From contig JAJAGP010000271.1 of the NCBI GenBank assembly GCA_025084515.1, positions 310,001 through 374,000 of the forward strand: 64,000 nt of DNA. The letters are read 5' to 3'. Positions 34,298 through 47,395 of this stretch are shown here, in pieces (the first letter of the stretch is position 1; every line of letters starts with the position of its first letter). The notes under the pieces were generated by a model that worked only from the letters and a program-made list of their open reading frames with translations, was not told the DNA's origin and did no database searches. The position numbers were made by a program, and so were the translations under genes. The DNA comes from Ancistrus triradiatus (lineage: Eukaryota > Chordata > Actinopteri > Siluriformes > Loricariidae).

Positions 34298-34400
34298 GGG
34301 TGATGGAGCCAGGGCCTGGCAGCACAAGGCACAAGATGGAACCCAACCCTAGATAGAATGCCAATCCATCGCATATTACACACACAAACATACACATTTG
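34298..34400 (+). repeat. Interspersed repeat fragment (gccaatccatcgca type)
   Basis: 'ggtgatggagccagggcctg', 'gcacaaggcacaagatggaa' and 'atgccaatccatcgcatatt' are consecutive blocks of a repeat common in fish genomes. The class is not certain. Confidence 0.45.
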
Positions 34401-34489
34401 TCTTGCTATCCTTGTGAGGACTTTCCATTGACTTGAATGACAATGAAGGATTATTGCAGCTAATTAATGCTACACCTAGACTTAACCCT

Positions 34490-34686
34490 GGACTGTGGTA
34501 GCCTAGCAGTTAAGGTACTGGACTCTGGCCCAGAAGGTCCAGGGTTCAAATCCCACCTCTGCCAAGCTGCCACTGTTGGGTCCTTGAGCAAGACCCTTAA
34601 CCCACAATTGCTTGGATTGTAAGACTGTACCAATTGTAAGTCGCTCTGGATAATGGCGTCTGCTAAATGATGTAAATGTAAATGTA
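34490..34686 (+). mobile_element. tRNA-derived V-type SINE
   Basis: A full copy: head 'gtggtagcctagcagttaag', B box 'gttcaaatccc', tail 'gataatggcgtctgctaaat', then 'gtaaat' repeats. Confidence 0.9.
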
Positions 34687-35859
34687 ACCCGAACCTTAAC
34701 CTCAGTAACACAAAGCAAGTACTTTGGATGTTTTGGTTTTTCAAATAAAAGTTGCTACTTTTGTTAAAAATTTTAAAAAGCAGTTATAGAATTGAGGACT
34801 GGAAAAATGTCCTTACTAGTCAAAATTCCAGTCATCGTAGGCATTTGGTCCTCAGAAGTATAGCAAGACAAGATACTCTCGCTCTCTGTCTCTCTTTTAT
34901 TTATATATTACATCAAAATAATCCCTCAGCGCTGCAACAGCAACGCACCCTGGCCAGGAAAAGGAAAAAAAAAACACAAAACATAAAAAACGAGTCTGTA
35001 AATTACACAAGTGTACACAAGGTGGCAGTGTCGCTTTAATATTTATGACTGTGTGACCTGCGTGAGGCTAGAAAGTATATTTAAAAGGATACATACGAGC
35101 TAAACTCAGATATCAGCAAGCTCTCTTACTTACTCGTGCAGTTATTAACATAAGAAACTTTTCTTCAGTCCTGAATAACAACAACGGAGACATGGTTGTG
35201 CGCGAGAGTTGCACAGTTAAGCTGATTAAGCTAACAAAATTAATGTCAGAACAGAACGCATCCCTCAGCAGCATGAGATGATAAGTGACAACATCAATCT
35301 CCTTCTCATTCCACTAATGCAATTCAATTCAAGAGAGCAGCTGCAACGAACAAGCTCTGAGAAATGGAGTTCCCTTTATATAACGTGTTATGCAGTGTTT
35401 GCGTGCATGCAAGATAAGGACAATGACCGTGTCTCACGTGTGTGACATGCGTGTCCACTTTCACCCACGCCAACACTTACTTAATAATTCTATCCCCGAG
35501 GCACATCGTGTCTCGTTTCATATTTCCAAAGGTGACCTTGTGCATTTCTTACTGAATAAGGAAAACCTAGAGCTGCGTCTCCTGCAAGGCCGTTCTCCTT
35601 ATTCAGTAAAAAAATGCATGCAGCCCCCCTGAATCAGACAAAAACACTCAACAGGTTATTTTTATACCTATTTTAATAGGAGTCGGAGCCTCACAACACA
35701 CATTGTTCATGCAGACTTGTGTATTTGTAATGGCAAGTCAGTAGGTGCCAGTGAAAGCAGAACCCTACAGTGGAATGAAAATAAGATGAGCTCATGTTTC
35801 AGGACAGGGTGTGTGGTGGGGAAATCACACAATGTGTACTGTCAAACACACACTAGCCC
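34687..35859. other. No recognised feature
   Basis: Short (CT)n-like patch at 34878-34897; otherwise unique-looking. Confidence 0.5.
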
Positions 35860-37075
35860 CTGACTCACACACAATCATACACACCAGACCCTCTTTTATC
35901 CAACACACTGGATCCTCTCCTACAACCAATACATTCTAGACTGTTCCACCAATGCACCAGACACTCCCTTACACCTACACATAGTAGACCACTTGGTCCA
36001 CACCCCAGATCTTGTCATGTAACCAAACACACTGGACCCTCTCATAGTACCAAACACACTGGACCATTTCCCATAATCAAACCAGATCCTCCACAACAAC
36101 CAAGCAACCAACCAACTAGACCCTCCATTACAAGAAACACACTGGACTGAAGACCAAACATACCAGCCCCCAAACAACCCCAAAACACACTGGACCCTCT
36201 ACTGCAACCAAACACATTGATCTCTCTCCCATAACCAAAACACAGAACCATTTCTCATCACCAAACATACCAGTCCCTCAACAGCAACCAAGCACACTAG
36301 ACCATTACTCATAACCAAACCAGAGCCTCAACTACAACCAAACACACTGGACTGTTTCCTGTAATCAAAATACACTGGACTCTCTCCTACAATCACACAC
36401 AAGAGAGCAGCTTCATTAGCCAAACATACAAACATCTACTGGACCCCAGAGGCATCGCCAGGTCATACTCATGTTTATAGCCTCGGATATCATTTTTACC
36501 ATTATATCTAACATTATATCTAATATTTACATTAAAGTCTATATTCTTTTTAACATAAAATCCAAAATCAGCTTAAGTCTCTTAAAAAGTCTGTGGAGGA
36601 CCTCCATGGACGCCTCTACTTGTGTCAGGGCTACCCCCAATGTCCTCAAAGCCAAGAAACTCCCCTGCTGAACCCTCTCCTATCACCAAATGTTTAGAAC
36701 ATCTTCCACAATCAATCATATAGCAGATTCTATCTTAAACACTGAACTTTCTCTGACAATCAAACATATCAGACCCTCAACAACAGTCAAACACACAACG
36801 GAAATCAAACACACACTGGATCATCTCCCATAACCAAACAGGACAATCCTTTCCTACAGACCCTCTCCTACAAACACACTCTTGACCCTAATTCACAAAC
36901 AAATACTGAACCCTCTTGTATAACCACCTCTTGTATAACCACTCTGGACCCTGTTCCTCAGCCGAGCATACTGACCCCCCCAACCCCCCCCTACAAACCC
37001 AAACACATTCAGGGTCTTTTAGTATAATCCCAGTCATACACACCAGGCTTCCTAGAAAACACACACCAGGCACTG
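35860..37075. repeat. Degenerate ~27-bp minisatellite
   Basis: Dozens of variants of 'aaccaaacacactggaccct' followed by 'ctcctac' run through this stretch, with the clearest units at 36015-36400 and 36660-36960. A unique-looking interruption lies at about 36420-36660. The strand is rich in C and A with very little G. Length and degeneracy rule out a recent array. Confidence 0.8.
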
Positions 37076-38382
37076 CCCTCCCAGACTATGCATCCAAACG
37101 ACGTCATCCAGCTATTGTGTTGGAACATAGCAACACATCCTGCCACTGACAAGAGGGCCACACATGTGATGGAAAAACAGCGATGCACGTGAACTCTGGA
37201 ATGTTTGTAAACAAAGTTGTGACTAGACGAAAGACATGAGGGGCCAGCAGAGGTCACTGTAACAGATAGAGCCAAGTAACATATTACTAAAGATCCTTGG
37301 CCTTACACTAAAAAACCATGATGAACTTGTAAATAGATTTATTTCAGACTCTATATCTCCTAAGCAGAATCTGCCCTCCGTCCAGCTCAACTAAATACTG
37401 ACCTCCTGACAATAGACAGAACGAACCACCATTGTTTCACTTTGTACTCTCCATAAAGAGGACCTGTCTCATAAATCGGGATAATCCAGACAGAGTCTGG
37501 CTGGGCACAGAGACAACACAAACTTGTGGAGGGGGAGTTTAAAGACTACTCCAGAACACATACAGCATTACACGAGCTACTAAGCCTGTGGTACATTTCA
37601 GTCATGCTGGATTTGAACCAGATCCCCTATTGAAAAGTCCAAGCTTCTATTTGTACAGGTTCACAATCTTTCAAATCGAACCTGTTAATTAAGAGAGTGC
37701 TCCTCATATAAACCCCCAAAGACCGCATAACCTCTTGCCTTCCTTCACCCTGTCCCACCTACACATGCTGTGTCACCTGAGAGGTTTCAGCATGATGAAG
37801 CAGTCCACCATATGTGCCATAATTGATTGCGATTTGAACTTCCATCCTCTTCCAATGCTAACCACCTCAGATTCCGAAAGTCATCGATGCCACACTGAAC
37901 AGGCGCGGTCTCCAGAGACGCGTGACAGTGACAGATTGGATGGTGCTAATGGAAAATCATTCGCTTCCTCTGAGTAATTAGTATAATGGCACACAATTAA
38001 GACGGACACAAAGTGCATCAACGTGTCCTGCTGTTCTGTGTGCTGTATTATCCTTCACACTTGAGTGAACTCATTATCTACTATAACGCTCAAACCATGA
38101 ATGAGCTGACAAAATATATAACGCACCCATTTACAGGACCTATGATGAAAGCATGAGGACTGTACAACACGTCCTCACTTAAGCACCATATGACCTTATA
38201 TTCAACTGCTCAAGTCCTTCACTCAAATGTCATGCACCTAGGAACTTGTGAGTCAAAAGCTAATTTACCACAGCAGTGGATGATGGCTTCAGCATGTGCA
38301 CCACACATAATTACATCGGATATTACAGAAGTACTTAAAAAAAATGTAGTAAGAAATAAATATGCAGTTTCCACCAACCAAC
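37076..38382. other. Unique-looking intronic sequence left of the C tract
   Basis: Moderate GC, no repeat family seen until the ~95-bp direct repeat begins. Confidence 0.5.
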
Positions 38383-38476
38383 AAATTCATTTTACAATCC
38401 GAGTTAGGAGAACTGCATAGGCCTGTTCTGCTTGCATTAATAAAGCTAAACCAGCTAAAATTAGCTATAGAGTATG
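38383..38476 (+). repeat. Left copy of a ~95-bp direct repeat flanking the C tract
   Basis: It runs from 'aattcattttacaatccgag' to 'gagtatgc'. The right copy at 39246-39342 is nearly the same, with small indels. Both copies contain 'gcctgttctgcttgcat' and end in 'gagtatgc'. Just upstream (38361-38382), 'tatgc' is followed by a short C-rich stretch, as if this copy too were preceded by a small version of the C spacer. Confidence 0.85.
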
Positions 38477-39243
<767 letters not shown>

Positions 39244-39245
39244 AC

Positions 39246-39342
39246 TAAATTCAATTACAATACGAGTTAGGAGGAAACTGCATAAGCCTGTTCTGCTTGC
39301 ATAATAGCTAACCAGCATAAAAGTTAGCTAGAACGAGTATGC
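39246..39342 (+). repeat. Right copy of the ~95-bp direct repeat flanking the C tract
   Basis: It starts 'taaattcaattacaatacga' and ends 'acgagtatgc'. It aligns with 38383-38476 along its whole length at roughly 85-90% by eye, in the same orientation. The pair with the C tract between them looks like a tandem duplication whose junction spacer expanded. Confidence 0.85.
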
Positions 39343-41056
39343 TTGACATTAAACTTTCAGTCAGTATTGATGTTGTTCACAGAGATGTTTGGGTTTAATC
39401 AAAAAAAAGCATTAGCTCTCACTGATTGCTGAGAAAATTTTGGCCATTGAGCGGCAGCCATACAAAAGGTGCCTTGCAGTGAATTCTCAGGCTGGCAGGA
39501 AAGTCTCTTGTTTAAGACAACCTGCCCCTGAGACAGAAAGGTGGACCTTAGACCTGCTGCTTTTGTCTCAGATCGTGCAGGGAGTGTTGATAATAAGGTG
39601 CTAATCTCCAGATAACATCCTCAACCTGTGCTGTTTCTCTATGGGGCCACGAGTCACGGGGGTAGGGTTTGTGTTTGAAGGAGATGGTACTTGATCCGTC
39701 TCACGTGTCTCCATCAGCTCTAGTGGTTTTATAACACTTGGCAAAGTCAGCCCATGCGTTGTGTCCATTTGGCAATACTGTTTGCCTTGGCACAGCTGTG
39801 CGATTCCTGATAAAACAGCAGTGACAAGCAGTTACAGAGATAGCAACCAGAGCCAAAAAACAAGATACGGACAGATCGAGGAACCTCTGGCCTTTCCTAT
39901 CTTTTATGGTCAATAAGGGTCTGTTTCCCTGAGCATGATAGAGTTTGGTGAAGTCTGAGAGCACAGAGGTGACAATGTTTTGTAAAATGACATGACCGGA
40001 GGGATATGCCAGCTTTTTCCTTTCTGTCAGGGCCAGAACAAATATGCACAGGACACACAGCCCCTATCAAACGCAACAGATATTTCCATGGCTGGATCTC
40101 AGTCAGTAAATATGTGTTAACCCTCCATGGACCACAACTGTCCAAACTGGTAGGAGTTGAAAGGTTTCTATTAAATATGTGTTTTTATTTTCAATTGTTT
40201 AATATAGGTAGTTAGGCATTTGAAGTGTGTGTAGGTGACTATCTGTGCACATATGCATACTTAAAAATTAATAATTTAAGTGTATTTACCATTATTAACC
40301 TTGGGTATTTTATTTTATTTTTTTTGTTCTTCTTAATTGTGCAGTAGTAATTACCAGCAGCTCTGTCCGATTGATGGTAATAGCCAGCTGCTTGATATGG
40401 TTCCTGAGGTCTGAATATCTGGTTTGACAGGAAACATGAAGGTTGGGTGGAATTCTGTCCCTGACCAGGATAAGTGGGGGTGACACAGGATGCTTTGCAT
40501 CATTTTGAATCTGCTAATTAATTAATGTGTGGATATCTCATGACAAGAACAGTATTCAAAAGCATGTACCCTGAATGGGCGCCAGTCCATCCCAGGGCTG
40601 GGTAAGGGTTACTGTTGGAGTGCCATGGGATTATCCATCCCCCATTTGGCCTCCCTTCACTCATGGTCAAAAGCCACTGCCAGGTATTTGCAGTCATGGG
40701 CTAGTGAACTGTCACTCTGCCACCAGAGAAGCTCAAATTATGTTAATATTAAAAACATGGTCTGATATTAAGAATATAATAATAAAAAGTACTATGTACT
40801 ACATATGGGGTGTTCCGTGCCAATCTGGAGAACACAGGGAATAGGTGTAAGCATGCACCTGATGCAATGGCAGTCCATCACATGGCCAATAGGGCTAGCT
40901 GTTCCAGCACTTGGGGACGATTCTCTCGTCCAGCCTCCCCTCCCACGGGCACCACCAATTAATCACAGCCCTATTCTCACACCAGATCTTATTACATCTC
41001 AGAGGCACCACACTCACTTAGCCTGTCCTTTTTGTGCTATATGCTGTCCTTTGCAA
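39343..41056. other. Intronic sequence between the C tract and the C1 exon
   Basis: Contains 'aatgggcgccagtccatccc' at 40575 and a related 'ggcagtccatcacatggcca' at 40868. These look like two diverged pieces of the repeat also present at 34298. Confidence 0.4.
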
Positions 41057-41247
41057 TGTGTGGTCTAGTGGTTAAGGTACTGGACTATGGACCAGAAGGT
41101 GCAGGGTTCAAATCCCACCTCTGCCAAACTGACACTGTTGAGTCCTTGAGCAATACTGATAACCCCAAATTGCTTGGATAATAAGATTGTATCAATTGTA
41201 AGTCTCTCTGGATAAGGGCGTCTGCTAAATGACGTAAATGTAAATGT
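41057..41247 (+). mobile_element. tRNA-derived V-type SINE
   Basis: The head 'gtggtctagtggttaaggta' lacks a few bases of the usual start. B box 'gttcaaatccc', tail 'gataagggcgtctgctaaat'. It ends 160 bp from the C1 exon on the intron side. Confidence 0.9.
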
Positions 41248-41406
41248 CACATTCTTGTCCTTTGAGATAAGAGCACGCCTTTCAGCAACAATGGACCATC
41301 AGCATTACTTTCACACAAACAGTTCCCCCAGACCTTGTTCAATAATCACTCACAATTTCCCAGCTATACATTTGACCCTTCCCTCAGGCCCTCGTCCATT
41401 ACTGAC

Positions 41407-41521
41407 CTCTGCAGATGAGCCCCTCCTTGCTGAGCGTCTGCTTGCACACACCGCAGTGCTTGCTCTTCTTGAACGTCTTCACCCGGAACGTGTGGGAGTG
41501 GGTGGCCTCAAAGTCCTCCGG
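41407..41521 (-). CDS. Tensin-family exon: N-terminal half of a C1 zinc finger
   Basis: This is a 115-bp internal exon. On the minus strand it is preceded by a pyrimidine-rich acceptor ending in 'ttcatag' and followed by the donor 'gtcagt'. It reads in phase 0 and ends in phase 1. The peptide starts PEDFEATHSHTFRV, continues with KTFKKSKHCGVCKQTL, and ends in GLICR. It contains the first His, then 12 residues, CGVC, then 10 residues, and the next Cys of a C1 domain. Classical C1 domains have 13-14 residues in that loop, whereas the tensin C1 (as in TNS2) has 10, so a tensin is the best match. The exon is clearly more GC-rich than its AT-rich surroundings. In tensins this domain sits N-terminal to the PTEN-like phosphatase and C2 domains of these cytoplasmic focal-adhesion adaptors. 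The paralogue cannot be assigned. The upstream exon was not found in the window. Confidence 0.78.
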
Positions 41522-42117
41522 CTATGAAATGAACACAAGAGAGGAATTCTCAGAGGACTTTCTCAAAATTCATTTAATCTAGCTTACAAAGTGTTTGGTA
41601 AACCATCATTTTACATTTTGATAAGTACCTAGTATGTTGTGTTAAAACCAACAGGGTTCTCAACCAGGCTCACATTTGACTACTACATTCTTCGTAATAT
41701 TAAGAATACCTTACCGCTTAGTGTGTTAAAGGTAAGAATGCTAATTATCTATGACAAGCACTACATATTTTAATGCTTTAATAAATAACATATGGGGCAT
41801 TTTTAATACTCCATGCTAGTTGTACCACTAGCTCCTGCTATAATGTATGTCAAAAAGAAAATGGAAATAAAAAATTGGTCTAGTAGTGCAAATGAGTGTA
41901 TATACAGTAAGTAGGTGAGGAATGGCATAAGTAAGAACATCATAATAATAGCAGCCGGTGATATTATATAAAATATTTATATTACCGGTTATTTTTTGGT
42001 TAATTACCAACTAATGCTTAGTTACACTGTAGCACTAAAGAAACACACTGAGAGACATTTCACTCTGTTTTAAGCAATTTCATAGCAAGAAACATCTGCT
42101 TTTTAAACATGTGGCAG

Positions 42118-42222
42118 CTGTGGTTGTGAGTGCAGCAGTTAAGGTACTGGACTATGGTCCAAAATGTCCAGGGTTCAATGCCCAGTGCCACATTGCAGCC
42201 ACTTGAGAAGGCCCTTAATTTT
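42118..42222 (+). mobile_element. Truncated SINE (5' part)
   Basis: 'gcagcagttaaggtactgga', then 'ccagggttcaatgcccagtg' and 'cttgagaaggcccttaa' are present. The tail is replaced by a T run. Confidence 0.65.
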
Positions 42223-42850
42223 TTTTTCTTTCTATGTACTCCTAACAATAAGCCACAAACCTAAAAAAAGAATAAGTCACAATATAAAGGCCCAGTCATG
42301 GCCAAAATCATAAATAAAATAAATAAATACATGTAAAGAAAAAATACAAATGTAATACCATGAAACCACCACAACCACCATAAAATCTTGCTTCAGAAGA
42401 ATAAACAAGAGTCAGCGTGTCACTCTTTTAGAAGAGGTTTCCTTCTTGCCACCCTGCCATATAAGTCCGGATTATGCAAATCCTGTGACATTGTTGTCAC
42501 ACGCACAGAGTAATCAGTCTCAGCCATGAAGATTTGTAAGTTATCCAAAGTTGCCTGTGACCTCTTGGACCTCTCAGAATTCTTTTTGCATTCTTCCCAT
42601 CCTTCTCCTGACTTTTCCCTTCTCACAACTTTATCCTGAAGCCCTTTTGAAAGCATCTTTCTAATCCCGGTGAATTTTTGTGTTACTCAAGGAACATCTG
42701 GATATATACAGAAGAAATAAAAGCACTACAATTGATGTCTTGATTTGCACTTTGATGGTTGATGGCATAATGTGTAAATACATGTGGAAAATGTTTGATT
42801 TAATATTTTAGTATATAATAATTTGGTCCCATGCAGATTATTATAGATAT

Positions 42851-42980
<130 letters not shown>

Positions 42981-43433
42981 AATATTCACTGTGGAAGACG
43001 TAAAAAGTGTTATTGTCAAATACTACTAAATATTTATATAAATGGCATTGTCATACAACTGAATAAACAGTACAATTGAACATTACAGCTGTTTTTAATA
43101 CACCCCCAGCAAGTGATCCCAGTCGAATGCAGACAAGCTGACAATGCAGGCCGCAAGCTCTTGACATGATGTAAGATGCACACAAACTGTTCACTTTCAT
43201 CATTCTGCACAGCTGCAGCAATTGGTCCTGGAACCACTCAGACAGAGTCAGTCATTTCCATCAATCCAGATGCGCTGAAATTTCATCAGACAGTCCGGAC
43301 TGGGCTCTGTGCCACGAGGTTTAGCTGGTGAAACACTGGACTGAACTTTGCGCACACACACATGTCGAATAGGAGCAGCAGAGGACCACATTATTGCAAG
43401 ATGTTCAGAAGTGTGGACCCAGGGATTGCTTTA

Positions 43434-43625
43434 TTGGTTCAAATCAAGTCAGTTGTATTTGTCTTGCTCTTAATAATACACTTGGTTGCAAAGCAACTTC
43501 ACAAAAACCAAAGTAAAGATCCCATAGATGACAGTGGCAAGGAAAAACCCTACTGAGGATGCATAAGGCAGAACCTGTGAGGGATTCCAGGCTCTAGTGC
43601 TCTTCTGGGTGAGACCTCACAACTA
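43434..43625 (+). repeat. Interspersed repeat fragment (gacagtggcaaggaaaaacc type)
   Basis: 'ttcaaatcaagtcagttgta', 'caaagcaacttcacaaaaac' and 'gatgacagtggcaaggaaaa' are successive blocks of a widespread fish repeat. The element class is not determined. Confidence 0.5.
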
Positions 43626-46464
43626 GATAAAGCTCTTAAGTCAATAAGCAATTGTCATATGGGACTGTGACAGTGACACCCCTGGCCTGCCCCATCCCTG
43701 AATGGGTCCTATAACTCAGGACACTGCATGCCAAATCCTGTTTATGTTGCAAAAGACCTGCTCCTTTTTCTGTGCTATCAGACATCAGGACACTTTCTAT
43801 TCGACCTCTGTAACTCTCACCTTGACAGGTGGTATACGAAACCAGAGAGTCTCAGTTGCTAGAACACTGCTTCCTCATGCTGAGTCTGTCTGGTTTGTAC
43901 TGTATACCCCTCAGGCACCTGAAGGACATGGAAGGTCCTGGAGTGGGGCCCTGTAACTTAGGAGGCCCTGGTGTAGCAGGATGCAGGAACTCATTCCTTT
44001 GTCTCTCCCTACATGCCAAATCCTCAGACTGTCCTGATTCAATTCTAATTATATTAATGTGAAATGGGGTGCCGTGCCCCTTTCATGTCGTCCCGGCCCC
44101 TATTCTCACATAGACCCCTTCTTGGCCTTGATTTATCCTGTGCATCAGATCTGGGGAACCCAGCTCCGACGCCAACAGATCTCAAAACAGAGTGGCTCAG
44201 TTAGTCGAGCCCTGGCTATAGCTGCTGAGCCTCTCTTGTTCATGTACCTCTTTGGGAACTGGGCCTCCCAAGTTACATGGCTAATTTGGGACAGTGACTT
44301 TGGCACTGTCAAGTTTGCTTGAAAGGTTTCTTAAGAACATAATCTAGCTCTATGGCCTCACTCAGAGGAGTACTGACTCCCATACGAGCCCCCCAAAAAA
44401 GCTTCTTCCTTACCAAACTTGCATCGCAAGTTTTCCTTTGCCACCGTCACCTTTGGCTGCTCATTTGGAGTCTGTTTTCTGTGAATCATGAGTCCGAGGG
44501 ACACAATTAACCACCAGGGTCAAAGGTGGGACTTAAAAGGTTGAGGCCTTTATCAGGAAGTCTTGCTGTTCAATCAAAACTTCCACATTTACTTCCCTTT
44601 GATTCACAGCTTATTTCATCCGATCTAACTTCTCCTTATTTCTGTTCTGTCAAGAAACTGCATATCTGGTTGGTGTTAGCCTTTAGGAAATGAGAACCAT
44701 TTACTGCCTTTGTGCTCAATTCGTCTCACAGGTAAACTGAGAAAGGCCCATGGTGACTCAGGCACGGTGACATCGCTTCCTCTGAGTCTTTGCTCAAATG
44801 TTTTCAATTTTGATTATGGCCTCATGTAGGAAACTTCTGCCAAGGCTCCAAATCCACTCCGCCCACTAGCACAACAAAGGCAAGGAAGGCAGTGAATTAC
44901 ACATTTGGACTAGAACAGTACAGAACATGATTTGTTCTGAAGGAATTGAAGAGCATTTCATTGCAGAAACTCAGATAGTTAGTAAAACTTTGTTCAATAA
45001 AATGGTGTCCTTATTGTGTATATATACTCTTTACAACGCCTTCCAGATCCACTTTACTGATCCACGTGGCCCAGTAAAATATGGCTGTGCCCCACTAAAA
45101 CTACGAGGGTAAAAAGTACATTTGATTCTGGATTGCTGAATGGAACTACAGGACATGCCAGACAGTCACACATTCTCTAAAGGCACTACATTTCCCATAA
45201 TGCCCCAGCATCAGTCCAAAAGCTTGAGCAGCTAAAGCTTTCAGTCAGACCCAGTTTCTTTAGGTTTTTCTCATGGAGTATGGATATCGGCAAATATTTA
45301 AAAGAAAGTCTGCACACGCTGCAGACACAGTAATGATACCTCATAGCTCTATGTTTAGTGAATGCAACTAATAAAAGTTCTTTACGGTTTATTTGTTCTT
45401 CAATTCGCAGTTGTGCCCCTCTAAATTGTGTGCCCCAGTATAAGTAGCCTAGAAAAGCCCATACCTTCCTATCACTAATATTGCTTTCTTTTGATCTTCA
45501 AACTTTTTTCAACACCAAAACAATGGTTTAATTTAAATGTTTTTTTTGTGCTGTTAGGTGTAACCTGCAATTTTAAAACCCTCTAAACTGGATAAAGCAT
45601 TTATGTGTGAAAACTGAGTGAGTGTACGATCGTCCAGTGAGACAGCACTACAAAAGTCTGACACCTTAAATAGTGCACACTATAGGAAATAGGGAAAAAT
45701 TAGGACACACCTATAGACCCCTGACTGTCACATGACCCAGGCATCGAGCACTCCTTATAAACAGTCCTATGAGCTCATTATTCATCTGAAGAATGCGGTC
45801 TGGCTGTGTCCATAATAAATGATCATCACAGAAGCTACACTCATAATCATGACCATTCTCCAAGGCTCTGGAGACAGGAAGGACATGCTAGACAGGAATG
45901 ACATGTCCTGTCCCTGACACACACAGACAGTCTGGCACGCAGCATGGAAAAGGACAAGGATTTTCTCAGGGCACTGGGGGACCTGGCACATCACTGCAGC
46001 TTAGAATCTACTCATCGCAGCATGTGGAAACTCCAGAGCAGCAGGACTGAGACACTCTCACACAAGTCTGACGCATTTACCAGAACCTGAACTTCATAGC
46101 GCTGTGTGTGTGTGAACTTTTATCATACAGATCCTTAAAAGTGCAATCAAATATTAGCTTACTGAGATGTGAATGTCTGATTCATTCATCACATATGTAG
46201 CAGGGTAAAGGTCAGATGTCCGCTACTACAACCCAGCCCCCCACAACTTGTGGAACTCCATAGACTCAGTAATGTAGTGTAATGTACTGTAATGCACACC
46301 CCCAAAGCATTTGGTACACTGAACCACACTCAGGCTGCTTGAAGAGGCGCAGTTCAGTTGGACTTGAGCACAGTATGCATGCAGTGTGATCGCTAACCAT
46401 GCTGAAAATGGCTGCATTGCATAATCAATGATCTATAAGGCGTACTAGGGCTGTGTGCCAGCAT

Positions 46465-46905
46465 GCCAGGGTCCAGAAAGTACAAAGCACTGTGTTAGTG
46501 CAGGCCAGCGGGGCAGTGGGGAGGGGGGACTATCATGCTCTAGCACAGTACAAGACAAATGGGCATGTGAACATGCCCTAAAAAGAAGCAGGAACGGTCT
46601 GAGCATTACAGAGACAGACCTTACTCAGGATTCGAAGGAAACCGGAGCACCAGGAGGAAACCCACACAGGCAGAGTCTGAGGTCAGAATTGACCCGGAGG
46701 ACACTGTAGTTGTGAGGCACCAGCATTAACCGCTGCGCCACCCCGCATCTTCCACCACAAAAATTAATATCATGATGACATAAGCACACTCCGGTCCAGA
46801 GCATTCAACCGCAATGTGAGCACAGGCCAGCAGGGGAGTGGGGATAATCATGCTCTGGCAAGGTTGGGCATAGTGTGAATACATTCTAAATAAATGTTAA
46901 TGCTA
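46465..46905 (+). repeat. Pair of diverged ~110-bp direct repeats with a DANA piece between
   Basis: 46468-46580 and 46795-46900 share 'gcaggccagcggggcagtgg' or 'acaggccagcaggggagtgg', then 'atcatgctctagca' or 'atcatgctctggca'. A reverse DANA-like fragment lies in between. Confidence 0.65.
46633..46745 (-). mobile_element. DANA-like SINE fragment
   Basis: Reverse strand: 'gggtggcgcagcggttaatg' head, then 'tgtgtgggtttcctcctggt' and 'gctccggtttcc'. The middle is diverged and the tail is absent. Confidence 0.7.
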
Positions 46906-47275
46906 CAAATTCAGCATTAGCCTTTTGAGTGCATGTGGGGAATAATAAAGAAAGACAGGCAAAGAGACTGACATCACCACTCTTCGCCTCACTTCAGCCT
47001 TGCGTGTGACTTTGACAGTTTTGTGGCAGCAGTGCCACTGTCCTCCCTTTTCAGCGAGTCCCCAGGCACTGGCTCCACCCCTATCTAATCCGATTAGCCT
47101 GATAGAGACAGCCTAAAGGAATTAATGCTGTTCCACGAGGCTGGTGACCGGAGATGTGGCCAGACTGCCATCGATCTCACTGATTACACTGCTGCTCAGT
47201 CCATGAATTTCTGCCTGCCCGTAACCTGCCACTGGGTGGGAGTGTGCATGTTTGCTCTTGGGAATGCAGAAAGAA

Positions 47276-47395
47276 GGACTGGCTCAGTGGTTAAGGAAGG
47301 TTGTGAGATCAAATCCCAGCTCTGCCACCATCTGGCCTTATGAGCAAGACCCTTAGCCTTCCACTGCTCAACTGAGGTTGTTTGAGAAATGACGT
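47276..47395 (+). mobile_element. Degenerate tRNA-derived SINE
   Basis: 'ggctcagtggttaaggaagg', B box 'gagatcaaatcccagc' and 'tatgagcaagacccttagcc' are in SINE order. The V-type tail is eroded. Confidence 0.65.

Noticed and set aside
35860..37075. CRISPR-like array of short repeats
   Set aside because: The genome is a fish; units are degenerate and contiguous, with no uniform repeat-spacer pattern.
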